A stretch of 64,000 nucleotides of DNA, from assembly GCA_964247055.1 (NCBI GenBank), contig OZ176050.1, positions 62,001 to 126,000 on the forward strand, read 5' to 3'. How positions within the stretch are numbered: the stretch's first letter is position 1; every line of letters starts with the position of its first letter. The notes under the pieces were generated by a model, which did no database searches, was not told the origin of the DNA, and was given only the letters and a program-made list of their open reading frames with translations. Positions 35,635 through 50,299 of this stretch are shown here, in pieces. The translations under genes and the position numbers were made by a program. Source of the stretch: Paragordius varius (lineage: Eukaryota; Nematomorpha).

Positions 35635-38573
35635 CGCCATAATTTTTTTTGCGTAGCCCTATGGTTGTTCCATCATCACCCCAAATATTTTGGGGATCGG
35701 ACTATAAATGTATTTTTTATGAATTTTTTAAATATTTAAAAAATTTATTTTATACGATTTTAAAAATAAAAATGGCTACCTAAAATCCAAATTTGATCAG
35801 GTGATGTCACTATAATTTTTTTTGGGTAGCCCTATGGTAGTTCCATCATCACCCCAAATATTGTCGAGATCGGAGTATAAATGTAATTTTTATGAATTTT
35901 TTAAATATTTAAAAAATTTATTTTATACGATTTTAAAAATAAAAATGGCTACCTAAAATCCAAATTTGATCAGGTGATGTCACTATATTTTTTTTTGGGT
36001 AGCCCTATGGTAGTTCCATCATCACCCCAAATATTTTCGAGATCGGAGTATAAATGTAATTTTTTTGAATTTTTTAAATATTTAAAAAATTTATTTTATA
36101 CGATTTTAAAAATAAAAATGGCTACCTAAAATCCAAATTTGATCAGGTGATGTCGCCATAATTTTTTTTGCGTAGCCCTATGGTTGTTCCATCATCACCC
36201 CAAATATTTTGGGGATCGGACTATAAATGTAATTTTTATGAATTTTTTAAATATTTAAAAAATTTATTTTATACGATTTTAAAAATAAAAATGGCTACCT
36301 AAAATCCAAATTTGATCAGGTGATGTCGCCATAATTTTTTTTGGGTAGCCCTATGGTAGTTCCATCATCACCCCAAATATTTTCGAGATCGGAGTATAAA
36401 TGTAATTTTTTTGAATTTTTTAAATATTTAAAAAATTTATTTTATACGATTTTAAAAATAAAAATGGCTACCTAAAATCCAAATTTGATCAGGTGATGTC
36501 GCCATAATTTTTTTGCGTAGCCCTATAGTTGTTCCATCATCACCCCAAATATTTTGGGGATCGGACTATAAATGTAATTTTTATGAATTTTTTAAATATT
36601 TAAAAAATTTATTTTATACGATTTTAAAAATAAAAATGGCTACCTAAAATCCAAATTTGATCAGGTGATGTCGCCATATTTTTTTTTGCGTAGCCCTATG
36701 GTTGTTCCATCATCACCCCAAATATTTTGGGGATCGGACTATAAATGTAATTTTTATGAATTTTTTAAATATTTAAAAAATTTATTTTATACGATTTTAA
36801 AAATAAAAATGGCTACCTAAAATCCAAATTTGATCAGGTGATGTCACTATAATTTTTTTTGGGTAGCCCTATGGTAGTTCCATCATCACCCCAAATATTG
36901 TCGAGATCGGAGTATAAATATAATTTTTATGAATTTTTTAAATATTTAAAAAATTTATTTTATACGATTTTAAAAATAAAAATGGCTACCTAAAATCCAA
37001 ATTTGATCAGGTGATGTCACTATATTTTTTTTTGGGTAGCCCTATGGTAGTTCCATCATCACCCCAAATATTTTCGAGATCGGAGTATAAATGTAATTTT
37101 TTTGAATTTTTTAAATATTTAAAAAATTTATTTTATACGATTTTAAAAATAAAAATGGCTACCTAAAATCCAAATTTGATCAGGTGATGTCGCCATAATT
37201 TTTTTTGCGTAGCCCTATGGTTGTTCCATCATCACCCCAAATATTTTGGGGATCGGACTATAAATGTAATTTTTATGAATTTTTTAAATATTTAAAAAAT
37301 TTATTTTATACGATTTTAAAAATAAAAATGGCTACCTAAAATCCAAATTTGATCAGGTGATGTCGCCATAATTTTTTTTGGGTAGCCCTATGGTAGTTCC
37401 ATCATCACCCCAAATATTTTCGAGATCGGAGTATAAATGTAATTTTTTTGAATTTTTTAAATATTTAAAAAATTTATTTTATACGATTTTAAAAATAAAA
37501 ATGGCTACCTAAAATCCAAATTTGATCAGGTGATGTCGCCATAATTTTTTTTGCGTAGCCCTATGGTTGTTCCATCATCACCCCAAATATTTTGGGGATC
37601 GGACTATAAATGTAATTTTTATGAATATTTTAAATATTTAAAAAATTTATTTTATACGATTTTAAAAATAAAAATGGCTACCTAAAATCCAAATTTGATC
37701 AGGTGATGTCGCCATAATTTTTTTTGGGTAGCCCTATGGTAGTTCCATCATCACCCCAAATATTTTCGAGATCGGAGTATAAATGTAATTTTTTTGAATT
37801 TTTTAAATATTTAAAAAATTTATTTTATAAGATTTTAAAAATAAAAATGGCTACCTAAAATCCAAATTTGATCAGGTGATGTCGCCATAATTTTTTTGCG
37901 TAGCCCTATAGTTGTTCCATCATCACCCCAAATATTTTGGGGATCGGACTATAAATGTAATTTTTATGAATTTTTTAAATATTTAAAAAATTTATTTTAT
38001 ACGATTTTAAAAATAAAAATGGCTACCTAAAATCCAAGTTTGATCAGGTGATGTCACTATAATTTTTTTTGGGTAGCCCTATGGTAGTTCCATCATCACC
38101 CCAAATATTGTCGAGATCGGAGTATAAATGTAATTTTTTTGAATTTTTTAAATATTTAAAAAATTTATTTTATACGATTTTAAAAATAAAAATGGCTACC
38201 TAAAATCCAAATTTGATCAGGTGATGTCACCATAATTTTTTTTGGGTAGCCCTATGGTAATTCCATCATCACCCCAAATATTTTGGGGATCGGACTATAA
38301 ATGTAATTTTTATGAATTTTTTAAATATTTAAAAAATTTATTTTATACGATTTTAAAAATAAAAATGGCTACCTAAAATCCAAGTTTGATCAGGTGATGT
38401 CACTATAATTTTTTTTGGGTAGCCCTATGGTAGTTCCATCATCACCCCAAATATTGTCGAGATCGGAGTATAAATGTAATTTTTATGAATTTTTTAAATA
38501 TTTAAAAAATTTATTTTATACGATTTTAAAAATAAAAATGGCTACCTAAAATCCAAATTTGATCAGGTGATGT
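35635..38573. repeat. 17-unit tail of the 21-mer family
   Basis: Starts as a repeat of 33388 onward (13-unit spacing, 2247 bp) and ends like 31832-32695 of copy 1, with TATAAGATTTT (near 37829), CTATAGTTG, CCAAGTTTG, A and D. It therefore combines the starts of copy 2 and the end of copy 1. Confidence 0.88.
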
Positions 38574-40821
38574 CACCATAATTTTTTTTGGGTAGCCCTA
38601 TGGTAGTTCCATCATCACGCCAAATATTGTCGAGATCGGAGTATAAATGTAATTTTTATGAATTTTTTAAATATTTAAAAAATTTATTTTATACGATTTT
38701 AAAAATAAAAATGGCTACCTAAAATCCAAATTTGATCAGGTGATGTCGCCATAATTTTTTTTGGGTAGCCCTATGGTAGTTCCATCATCACGCCAAATAT
38801 TTTCGAGATCGGAGTATAAATGTAATTTTTTTGAATTTTTTAAATATTTAAAAAATTTATTTTATACGATTTTAAAAATAAAAATGGCTACCTAAAATCC
38901 AAATTTGATCAGGTGATGTCACCATAATTTTTTTTGCGTAGCCCTATGGTTGTTCCATCATCACCCCAAATATTTTCGAGATCGGAGTATAAATGTAATT
39001 TTTATGAATTTTTTAAATATTTAAAAAATTTATTTTATACGATTTTAAAAATAAAAATGGCTACCTAAAATCCAAATTTGATCAGGTGATGTCGCCATAA
39101 TTTTTTTTAGGTAGCCCTATGGTAGTTCCACTATCACCCCAAATATTTTGGGGATCGGACTATAAATGTAATTTTTATGAATTTTTTAAATATTTAAAAA
39201 ATTTATTTTATACGATTTTAAAAATAAAAATGGCTACCTAAAATCCAAATTTGATCAGGTGATGTCACTATAATTTTTTTTGGGTAGCCCTATGGTAGTT
39301 CCATCATCACCCCAAATATTTTGGGGATCGGACTATAAATGTAATTTTTATGAATTTTTTAAATATTTAAAAAATTTATTTTATACGATTTTAAAAATAA
39401 AAATGGCTACCTAAAATCCAAATTTGATCAGGTCATGTCGCCATAATTTTTTTTGCGTAGCCCTATGGTAGTTCCATCATCACCCCAAATATTTTGGGGA
39501 TCGGACTATAAATGTAATTTTTATGAATTTTTTAAATATTTAAAAAATTTATTTTATACGATTTTAAAAATAAAAATGGCTACCTAAAATCCAAATTTGA
39601 TCAGGTGATGTCACTATAATTTTTTTTGGGTAGCCCTATGGTAGTTCCATCATCACCCCAAATATTTTCGAGATCGGAGTATAAATGTAATTTTTTTGAA
39701 TTTTTTAAATATTTAAAAAATTTATTTTATACGATTTTAAAAATAAAAATGGCTACCTAAAATCCAAATTTGATCAGGTGATGTCGCCATAATTTTTTTG
39801 CGTAGCCCTATGGTAATTCCATCATCACCCCAAATATTTTGGGGATCGGACTATAATTGTAATTTTTATGAATTTTTTAAACATTTAAAAAATTTATTTT
39901 ATACGATTTTAAAAATAAAAATGGCTACCTAAAATCCAAATTTGATCAGGTGATGTCGCCATAATTTTTTTTGCGTAGCCCTATGGTTGTTCCATCATCA
40001 CCCCAAATATTTTCGAGATCGGACTATAAATGTAATTTTTATGAATTTTTTAAATATTTAAAAAATTTATTTTATACGATTTTAAAAATAAAAATGGCTA
40101 CCTAAAATCCAAATTTGATCAGGTGATGTCACTATAATTTTTTGTGGGTAGCCCTATGGTAGTTCCATCATCACGCCAAATATTGTCGAGATCGGAGTAT
40201 AAATGTAATTTTTATGAATTTTTTAAATATTTAAAAAATTTATTTTATACGATTTTAAAAATAAAAATGGCTACCTAAAATCCAAATTTGATCAGGTGAT
40301 GTCGCCATAATTTTTTTTGCGTAGCCCTATGGTTGTTCCATCATCACCCCAAATATTTTGGGGATCGGACTATAAATGTAATTTTTATGAATTTTTTAAA
40401 TATTTAAAAAATTTATTTTATACGATTTTAAAAATAAAAATGGCTACCTAAAATCCAAATTTGATCAGGTGATGTCACTATAATTTTTTTTGGGTAGCCC
40501 TATGGTAGTTCCATCATCACCCCAAATATTTTCGAGATCGGAGTATAAATGTAATTTTTATGAATTTTTTAAATATTTAAAAAATTTATTTTATACGATT
40601 TTAAAAATAAAAATGGCTACCTAAAATCCAAATTTGATCAGGTGATGTCACCATAATTTTTTTTGGGTAGCCCTATGGTAGTTCCACTATCACCCCAAAT
40701 ATTTTGGGGATCGGACTATAAATGTAATTTTTATGAATTTTTTAAATATTTAAAAAATTTATTTTATACGATTTTAAAAATAAAAATGGCTACCTAAAAT
40801 CCAAATTTGATCAGGTGATGT
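38574..40821. repeat. 13-unit transition to the right-hand subfamily set
   Basis: First appearance of the CACGCC variant and of CCACTATCACC (39127 and 40684, 1557 bp apart). Also seen are AGGTCATG, TTTTGTGGG, TATAATTG and a 172-bp unit at 39785. Several units join CGAG to GGACTA or GCGTAG to GGTAG, so subfamily marks are more mixed than farther left. Confidence 0.82.
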
Positions 40822-42551
40822 CACCATAATTTTTTTTGCGTAGCCCTATGGTAGTTCCATCATCACCCCAAATATTTTGGGGATCGGACTATAAATGTAA
40901 TTTTTATGAATTTTTTAAATATTTAAAAAATTTATTTTATACGATTTTAAAAATAAAAATGGCTACCTAAAATCCAAATTTGATCAGGTGATGTCACCAT
41001 AATTTTTTTTGCGTAGCCCTATGGTAGTTCCATCATCACCCCAAATATTTTGGGGATCGGACTATAAATGTAATTTTTATGAATTTTTTAAATATTTAAA
41101 AAATTTATTTTATACTATTTTAAAAATAAAAATAACTACCTAAAATCCAAATTTGATCAGGTGATGTCACTATAATTTTTTTTGGGTAGCCCTATGGTAG
41201 TTCCATCATCACCCCAAATATTTTGGGGATCGGACTATAAATGTAATTTTTATGAATTTTTTAAACATTTAAAAAATTTATTTTATACGATTTTAAAAAT
41301 AAAAATGGCTACCTAAAATCCAAATTTGATCAGGTGATGTCGCCATAATTTATTTTGGGTAGCCCTATGGTAGTTCCATCATCACCCCAAATATTTTCGA
41401 GATCGGAGTATAAATGTAATTTTTTTGAATTTTTTAAATATTTAAAAAATTTATTTTATACGATTTTAAAAATAAAAATGGCTACCTAAAATCCAAATTT
41501 GATCAGGTGATGTCGCCATAATTTTTTTTGCGTAGCCCTATGGTTGTTCCATCATCACCCCAAATATTTTGGGGATCGGACTATAAATGTAATTTTTATG
41601 AATTTTTTAAATATTTAAAAAATTTATTTTATACGATTTTAAAAATAAAAATGGCTACCTAAAATCCAAATTTGATCAGGTGATGTCACCATAATTTTTT
41701 TTGGGTAGCCCTATGGTAGTTCCATCATCACCCCAAATATTTTCGAGATCGGACTATAAATGTAATTTTTATGAATTTTTTAAATATTTAAAAAATTTAT
41801 TTTATGCGATATTAAAAATAAAAATGGCTACCTAAAATCCAAATTTGATCAGGTGATGTCACCATAATTTTTTTTGGGTAGCCCTATGGTAGTTCCATCA
41901 TCACCCCAAATATTTTGGGGATCGGACTATAAATGTAATTTTTATGAATTTTTTAAATATTTTAAAAATTTATTTTATACTATTTTAAAAATAAAAATAA
42001 CTACCTAAAATCCAAATTTGATCAGGTGATGTCACTATAATTTTTTTTGGGTAGCCCTATGGTAGTTCCATCATCACCCCAAATATTTTGGGGATCGGAC
42101 TATAAATGTAATTTTTATAAATTTTTTAAATATTTAAAAAATTTATTTTATACGATTTTAAAAATAAAAATGGCTACCTAAAATCCAAATTTGATCAGGT
42201 GATGTCACTATAATTTTTTTTGGGTGGCCCTATGGTAGTTCCATCATCACGCCATATATTGTCGAGATCGGAGTATAAATGTAATTTTTATGAATTTTTT
42301 AAATATTTAAAAAATTTATTTTATACGATTTTAAAAATAAAAATGGCTACCTAAAATCCAAATTTGATCAGGTGATGTCACCATAATTTTTTTTGGGTAG
42401 CCCTATGGTAGTTCCATCATCACCCCAAATATTTTGGGGATCGGACTATAAATGTAATTTTTATGAATTTTTTAAATATTTAAAAAATTTATTTTATACG
42501 ATTTTAAAAATAAAAATGGCTACCTAAAATCCAAATTTGATCAGGTGATGT
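40822..42551. repeat. Ten-unit block, copy 1 (ATAACTACC family)
   Basis: Contains two TATACTATTTT / ATAACTACC units (40995, 41860), TAATTTATTTT (41341), TATGCGATATTA (41687), TTTATAAATT (42033) and GGGTGGCCC with CACGCC (42206). The same order recurs at 54277-56006, shifted by 13455 bp. Confidence 0.87.
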
Positions 42552-44096
42552 CACTATAATTTTTTTTTGGTGGCCCTATGGTTGTCCCATCATCACCCCA
42601 AATATTTTGGGGATCAGACTATAAATGTAATTTTTATGAATTTTTTAAATATTTAAAAAATTTATTTTATACGATTTTAAAAATAAAAATGGCTACCTAA
42701 AATCCAAATTTGATCAGGTGATGTCAGTATAATTTTTTTTGGGTAGCCCTATGGTAGTTCCATCATCACCCCAAATATTGTCGAGATCGGAGTATAAATG
42801 TAATTTTTATGAATTTTTTAAATATTTAAAAAATTTATTTTATACGATTTTAAAAATAAAAATGGCTACCTAAAATCCAAATTTGATCAGGTGATGTCAC
42901 TATAATTTTTTTTGGGTAGCCCTATGGTAATTCCATCATCACCCCAAATATTTTGGGGATCGGACTATAAATGTAATTTTTATGAATTTTTTAAACATTT
43001 AAAAAATTTATTTTATACGATTTTAAAAATAAAAATGGCTACCTAAAATCCAAATTTGATCAGGTGATGTCGCCATAATTTTTTTTGCGTAGCCCTATGG
43101 TTGTTCCATCATCACCCCAAATATTTTCGAGATCGGACTATAAATGTAATTTTTATGAATTTTTTAAATATTTAAAAAATTTATTTTATACGATTTTAAA
43201 AATAAAAATGGCTACCTAAAATCCAAATTTGATCAGGTGATGTCACTATAATTTTTTTTGGGTAGCCCTATGGTAGTTCCATCATCACGCCAAATATTGT
43301 CGAGATCGGAGTATAAATGTAATTTTTATGAATTTTTTAAATATTTAAAACATTTATTTTATACGATTTTAAAAATAAAAATGGCTACCTAAAATCCAAA
43401 TTTGATCAGGTGATGTCGCCATAATTTTTTTTGCGTAGCCCTATGGTTGTTCCATCATCACCCCAAATATTTTGGGGATCGGACTATAAATGTAATTTTT
43501 ATGAATTTTTTAAATATTTAAAAAATTTATTTTATACGATTTTAAAAATAAAAATGGCTACCTAAAATCCAAATTTGATCAGGTGATGTCACTATAATTT
43601 TTTTTGGGTAGCCCTATGGTAGTTCCATCATCACCCCAAATATTTTCGAGATCGGAGTATAAATGTAATTTTTATGAATTTTTTAAATATTTAAAAAATT
43701 TATTTTATACGATTTTAAAAATAAAAATGGCTACCTAAAATCCAAATTTGATCAGGTGATGTCACCATAATTTTTTTTGGGTAGCCCATCATCACCCCAA
43801 ATATTTTGGCGATCGGACTATAAATGTAATTTTTATGAATTTTTTAAATATTTAAAAAATTTATTTTATACGATTTTAAAAATAAAAATGGCTACCTAAA
43901 ATCCAAATTTGATCAGGTGATATCACTATAATTTATTTTGGGTAGCCCTATGGTAGTTCCATCATCACCCCAAATATTTTGGGGATCGGACTATAAATGT
44001 AATTTTTATGAATTTTTTAAATATTTAAAAAATTTATTTTATACGATTTTAAAAATAAAAATGGCTACCTAAAATCCAAATTTGATCAGGTGATGT
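42552..44096. repeat. 9-mer HOR with 12-bp deletion (1545 bp), copy 1
   Basis: Nine units starting with GGTGGCCC / TTGTCCC / ATCAGACTA. The second starts CAGTATA, the sixth is C, and the eighth is only 161 bp because GTAGCCC is joined directly to ATCATCACC. The ninth begins after GATATCAC. Length is 9 x 173 minus 12. Confidence 0.92.
43763..43923 (+). repeat. 161-bp unit with internal 12-bp deletion
   Basis: The unit lacks the segment between GTAGCCC and ATCATCACC, removing most of positions 25-37. The palindrome and the rest are intact. The twin unit is 45308-45468. This is the shortest unit in the window. Confidence 0.9.
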
Positions 44097-45641
44097 CACT
44101 ATAATTTTTTTTTGGTGGCCCTATGGTTGTCCCATCATCACCCCAAATATTTTGGGGATCAGACTATAAATGTAATTTTTATGAATTTTTTAAATATTTA
44201 AAAAATTTATTTTATACGATTTTAAAAATAAAAATGGCTACCTAAAATCCAAATTTGATCAGGTGATGTCAGTATAATTTTTTTTGGGTAGCCCTATGGT
44301 AGTTCCATCATCACCTCAAATATTGTCGAGATCGGAGTATAAATGTAATTTTTATGAATTTTTTAAATATTTAAAAAATTTATTTTATACGATTTTAAAA
44401 ATAAAAATGGCTACCTAAAATCCAAATTTGATCAGGTGATGTCACTATAATTTTTTTTGGGTAGCCCTATGGTAATTCCATCATCACCCCAAATATTTTG
44501 GGGATCGGACTATAAATGTAATTTTTATGAATTTTTTAAACATTTAAAAAATTTATTTTATACGATTTTAAAAATAAAAATGGCTACCTAAAATCCAAAT
44601 TTGATCAGGTGATGTCGCCATAATTTTTTTTGCGTAGCCCTATGGTTGTTCCATCATCACCCCAAATATTTTCGAGATCGGACTATAAATGTAATTTTTA
44701 TGAATTTTTTAAATATTTAAAAAATTTATTTTATACGATTTTAAAAATAAAAATGGCTACCTAAAATCCAAATTTGATCAGGTGATGTCACTATAATTTT
44801 TTTTGGGTAGCCCTATGGTAGTTCCATCATCACGCCAAATATTGTCGAGATCGGAGTATAAATGTAATTTTTATGAATTTTTTAAATATTTAAAACATTT
44901 ATTTTATACGATTTTAAAAATAAAAATGGCTACCTAAAATCCAAATTTGATCAGGTGATGTCGCCATAATTTTTTTTGCGTAGCCCTATGGTTGTTCCAT
45001 CATCACCCCAAATATTTTGGGGATCGGACTATAAATGTAATTTTTATGAATTTTTTAAATATTTAAAAAATTTATTTTATACGATTTTAAAAATAAAAAT
45101 GGCTACCTAAAATCCAAATTTGATCAGGTGATGTCACTATAATTTTTTTTGGGTAGCCCTATGGTAGTTCCATCATCACCCCAAATATTTTCGAGATCGG
45201 AGTATAAATGTAATTTTTATGAATTTTTTAAATATTTAAAAAATTTATTTTATACGATTTTAAAAATAAAAATGGCTACCTAAAATCCAAATTTGATCAG
45301 GTGATGTCACCATAATTTTTTTTGGGTAGCCCATCATCACCCCAAATATTTTGGCGATCGGACTATAAATGTAATTTTTATGAATTTTTGAAATATTTAA
45401 AAAATTTATTTTATACGATTTTAAAAATAAAAATGGCTACCTAAAATCCAAATTTGATCAGGTGATATCACTATAATTTATTTTGGGTAGCCCTATGGTA
45501 GTTCCATCATCACCCCAAATATTTTGGCGATCGGACTATAAATGTAATTTTTATGATTTTTTTAAATATTTAAAAAATTTATTTTATACGATTTTAAAAA
45601 TAAAAATGGCTACCTAAAATCCAAATTTGATCAGGTGATGT
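44097..45641. repeat. 9-mer HOR with 12-bp deletion (1545 bp), copy 2
   Basis: Same order, same 12-bp deletion and same CAGTATA start exactly 1545 bp later. Differences seen by eye are few: CACCTCAAAT, TTTTTGAAAT, GGCGATC in the ninth unit and ATGATTTTTT. Confidence 0.92.
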
Positions 45642-47025
45642 CACTATAATTTTTTTTGGGTGGCCCTATGGTAGTTCCATCATCACGCCAAATATTGTCG
45701 AGATCGGAGTATAAATGTAATTTTTATGAATTTTTTAAATATTTAAAAAATTTATTTTATACGATTTTAAAAATAAAAATGGCTACCTAAAATCCAAATT
45801 TGATCAGGTGATGTCGCCATAATTTTTTTTGCGTAGCCCTATGGTTGTTCCATCATCACCCCAAATATTTTCGAGATCGGAGTATAAATGTAATTTTTAT
45901 GAATTTTTTAAATATTTAAAAAATTTATTTTATACGATTTTAAAAATAAAAATGGCTACCTAAAATCCAAATTTGATCAGGTGATGTCACTATAATTTTT
46001 TTTGGGTAGCCCTATGGTAGTTCCATCATCACGCCAAATATTGTCGAGATCGGAGTATAAATGTAATTTTTATGAATTTTTTAAATATTTAAAAAATTTA
46101 TTTTATACGATTTTAAAAATAAAAATGGCTACCTAAAATCCAAATTTGATCAGGTGATGTCGCCATAATTTTTTTTGCGTAGCCCTATGGTTGTTCCATC
46201 ATCACCCCAAATATTTTCGAGATCGGAGTATAAATGTAATTTTTATGAATTTTTTAAATATTTAAAAAATTTATTTTATACGATTTTAAAAATAAAAATG
46301 GCTACCTAAAATCCAAATTTGATCAGGTGATGTCACCATAATTTTTTTTTGGGTAGCCCTATGGTAATTCCATCATCACCCCAAATATTTTGGGGATCGG
46401 ACTATAAATGTAATTTTTATGAATTTTTTAAACATTTAAAAAATTTATTTTATACGATTTTAAAAATAAAAATGGCTACCTAAAATCCAAATTTGATCAG
46501 GTGATGTCACCATAATTTTTTTTGGGTAGCCCTATGGTAATTCCATCATCACGCCAAATATTGTCGAGATCGGAGTATAAATGTAATTTTTATGAATTTT
46601 TTAAATATTTAAAAAATTTATTTTATACGATTTTAAAAATAAAAATGGCTACCTAAAATCCAAATTTGATCAGGTGATGTCGCCATAATTTTTTTTGCGT
46701 AGCCCTATGGTTGTTCCATCATCACCTCAAATATTTTGGGGATCGGACTATAAATGTAATTTTTATGAATTTTTTAAATATTTAAAAAATTTATTTTATA
46801 CGATTTTAAAAATAAAAATGGCTACCTAAAATTCAAATTTGATCAGGTGATGTCACCATAATTTTTTTTGGGTAGCCCTATGGTAGTTCCATCATCACCC
46901 CAAATATTTTGGGGATCGGAGTATAAATGTAATTTTTATGAATTTTTTAAATATTTAAAAATTTATTTTATACGATTTTAAAAATAAAAATGGCTACCTA
47001 AAATCCAAATTTGATCAGGTGATGT
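45642..47025. repeat. Eight-unit stretch rich in CACGCC D / C alternation
   Basis: Two D(CACGCC)-C dimers (45642-45987, 45988-46333) precede a 174-bp unit with nine Ts at 46334, a TAA/CACGCC hybrid, C with CACCTCAAAT and ATTCAAAT, and a 172-bp class I unit with GGAGTA. Confidence 0.82.
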
Positions 47026-48747
47026 CGCCATAATTTTTTTTAGGTAGCTCTATGGTAGTTCCATCATCACCCCAAATATTTTGGCGATCGGACTATAAAT
47101 GTAATTTTTATGAATTTTTTAAACATTTAAAAAATTTATTTTATACGATTTTTAAAATAAAAATGGCTACCTAAAATCCAAATTTGATCAGGTGATGTCG
47201 CCATAATTTTTTTTGCGTAGCCCTATGGTTGCCCCATCATCACCCCAAATATTTTGGGGATCAGACTATAAATGTAATTTTTATGAATTTTTTAAATATT
47301 TAAAAAATTTATTTTATACGATTTTAAAAATAAAAATGGCTACCTAAAATCCAAATTTGATCAGGTGATGTCACTATAATTTTTTTTGGGGAGCCCTATG
47401 GTAGTTCCATCATCACCCCAAATATTGTCGAGATCGGAGTATAAATGTAATTTTTATGAATTTTTAAATATTTAAAAAATTTATTTTATACGATTTTAAA
47501 AATAAAAATGGCTACCTAAAATCCAAATTTGATCAGGTGATGTCACTATAATTTTTTTTGGGTAGCCCTATGGTAGTTCCATCATCACCCCAAATATTTT
47601 CGAGATCGGAGTATAAATGTAATTTTTATGAATTTTTTAAATATTTAAAAAATTTATTTTATACGATTTTAAAAATAAAAATGGCTACCTAAAATCCAAA
47701 TTTGATCAGGTGATGTCACCATAATTTTTTTTGGGTAGCCCTATGGTAGTTCCACTATCACCCCAAATATTTTGGGGATCGGACTATAAATGTAATTTTT
47801 ATGAATTTTTTAAATATTTAAAAAATTTATTTTATACGATTTTAAAAATAAAAATGGCTACCTAAAATCCAAATTTGATCAGGTGATGTCACCATAATTT
47901 TTTTTGCGTAGCCCTATGGTAGTTCCACACCCCAAATATTTTGGGGATCGGACTATAAATGTAATTTTTATGAATTTTTTAAATATTTAAAAAATTTATT
48001 TTATACGATTTTAAAAATAAAAATGGCTACCTAAAATCCAAATTTGATCAGGTGATGTCACCATAATTTTTTTTGCGTAGCCCTATGGTTCCATCATCAC
48101 CCCAAATATTTTGGGGATCGGACTATAAATGTAATTTTTATGAATTTTTTAAATATTTAAAAAATTTATTTTATACTATTTTAAAAATAAAAATAACTAC
48201 CTAAAATCCAAATTTGATCAGGTGATGTCACTATAATTTTTTTTGGGTAGCCCTATGGTAGTTCCATCATCACGCCAAATATTGTCGAGATCGGAGTATA
48301 AATGTAATTTTTATGAATTTTTTAAATATTTAAAAAATTTATTTTATACGATTTTAAAAATAAAAATGGCTACCTATAATCCAAATTTGATCAGGTGATG
48401 TCGCCATAATTTTTTTTGCCTAGCCCTATGGTTGTTCCATCATCACCCCAAATATTTTGGGGATCGGACTATAAATGTAATTTTTATGAATTTTTTAAAT
48501 ATTTAAAAAATTTATTTTATACGATTTTAAAAATAAAAATGGCTACCTAAAATCCAAATTTGATCAGGTGATGTCACTATAATTTTTTTTGGGTAGCCCT
48601 ATGGTAGTTCCATCATCACCCCAAATATTTTCGAGATCGGAGTATAAATGTAATTTTTATGAATTTTTTAAATATTTAAAAAATTTATTTTATACGATTT
48701 TAAAAATAAAAATGGCTACCTAAAATCCAAATTTGATCAGGTGATGT
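47026..48747. repeat. 10-mer HOR (1722 bp)
   Basis: Ten units with linked private marks: TAGGTAGCTC with GATTTTTAAAAT, TTGCCCC with ATCAGACTA, a 172-bp D, class II, CCACTATCACC, a 169-bp unit with TTCCACACCCC, a 170-bp ATAACTACC unit, D with ACCTATAATCC, GCCTAGCCC, class II. Confidence 0.9.
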
Positions 48748-50299
48748 CACCATAATTTTTTTTAGGTAGCTCTATGGTAGTTCCATCATCACCCCAAATA
48801 TTTTGGCGATCGGACTATAAATGTAATTTTTATGAATTTTTTAAACATTTAAAAAATTTATTTTATACGATTTTTAAAATAAAAATGGCTACCTAAAATC
48901 CAAATTTGATCAGGTGATGTCGCCATAATTTTTTTTGCGTAGCCCTATGGTTGCCCCATCATCACCCCAAATATTTTGGGGATCAGACTATAAATGTAAT
49001 TTTTATGAATTTTTTAAATATTTAAAAAATTTATTTTATACGATTTTAAAAATAAAAATGGCTACCTAAAATCCAAATTTGATCAGGTGATGTCACTATA
49101 ATTTTTTTTGGGTAGCCCTATGGTAGTTCCATCATCACCCCAAATATTGTCGAGATCGGAGTATAAATGTAATTTTTATGAATTTTTAAATATTTAAAAA
49201 ATTTATTTTATACGATTTTAAAAATAAAAATGGCTACCTAAAATCCAAATTTGATCAGGTGATGTCACTATAATTTTTTTTGGGTAGCCCTATGGTAGTT
49301 CCACTATCACCCCAAATATTTTGGGGATCGGACTATAAATGTAATTTTTATGAATTTTTTAAATATTTAAAAAATTTATTTTATACGATTTTAAAAATAA
49401 AAATGGCTACCTAAAATCCAAATTTGATCAGGTGATGTCACCATAATTTTTTTTGCGTAGCCCTATGGTAGTTCCACACCCCAAATATTTTGGGGATCGG
49501 ACTATAAATGTAATTTTTATGAATTTTTTAAATATTTAAAAAATTTATTTTATACGATTTTAAAAATAAAAATGGCTACCTAAAATCCAAATTTGATCAG
49601 GTGATGTCACCATAATTTTTTTTGCGTAGCCCTATGGTAGTTCCATCATCACCCCAAATATTTTGGGGATCGGACTATAAATGTAATTTTTATGAATTTT
49701 TTAAATATTTAAAAAATTTATTTTATACTATTTTAAAAATAAAAATAACTACCTAAAATCCAAATTTGATCAGGTGATGTCACTATAATTTTTTTTGGGT
49801 AGCCCTATGGTAGTTCCATCATCACGCCAAATATTGTCGAGATCGGAGTATAAATGTAATTTTTATGAATTTTTTAAATATTTAAAAAATTTATTTTATA
49901 CGATTTTAAAAATAAAAATGGCTACCTATAATCCAAATTTGATCTGGTGATGTCGCCATAATTTTTTTTGCCTAGCCCTATGGTTGTTCCATCATCACCC
50001 CAAATATTTTGGGGATCGGACTATAAATGTAATTTTTATGAATTTTTTAAATATTTAAAAAATTTATTTTATACGATTTTAAAAATAAAAATGGCTACCT
50101 AAAATCCAAATTTGATCAGGTGATGTCACTATAATTTTTTTTGGGTAGCCCTATGGTAGTTCCATCATCACCCCAAATATTTTCGAGATCGGAGTATAAA
50201 TGTAATTTTTATGAATTTTTTAAATATTTAAAAAATTTATTTTATACGATTTTAAAAATAAAAATGGCTACCTAAAATCCAAATTTGATCAGGTGATGT
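48748..50299. repeat. 9-mer relative of the preceding 10-mer (1552 bp)
   Basis: All private marks of 47026-48747 recur in order, but the fourth (class II) unit is missing. The ATAACTACC unit keeps the full GGTAGTTCC, so its 3-bp loss at 48059 arose separately. Confidence 0.9.
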
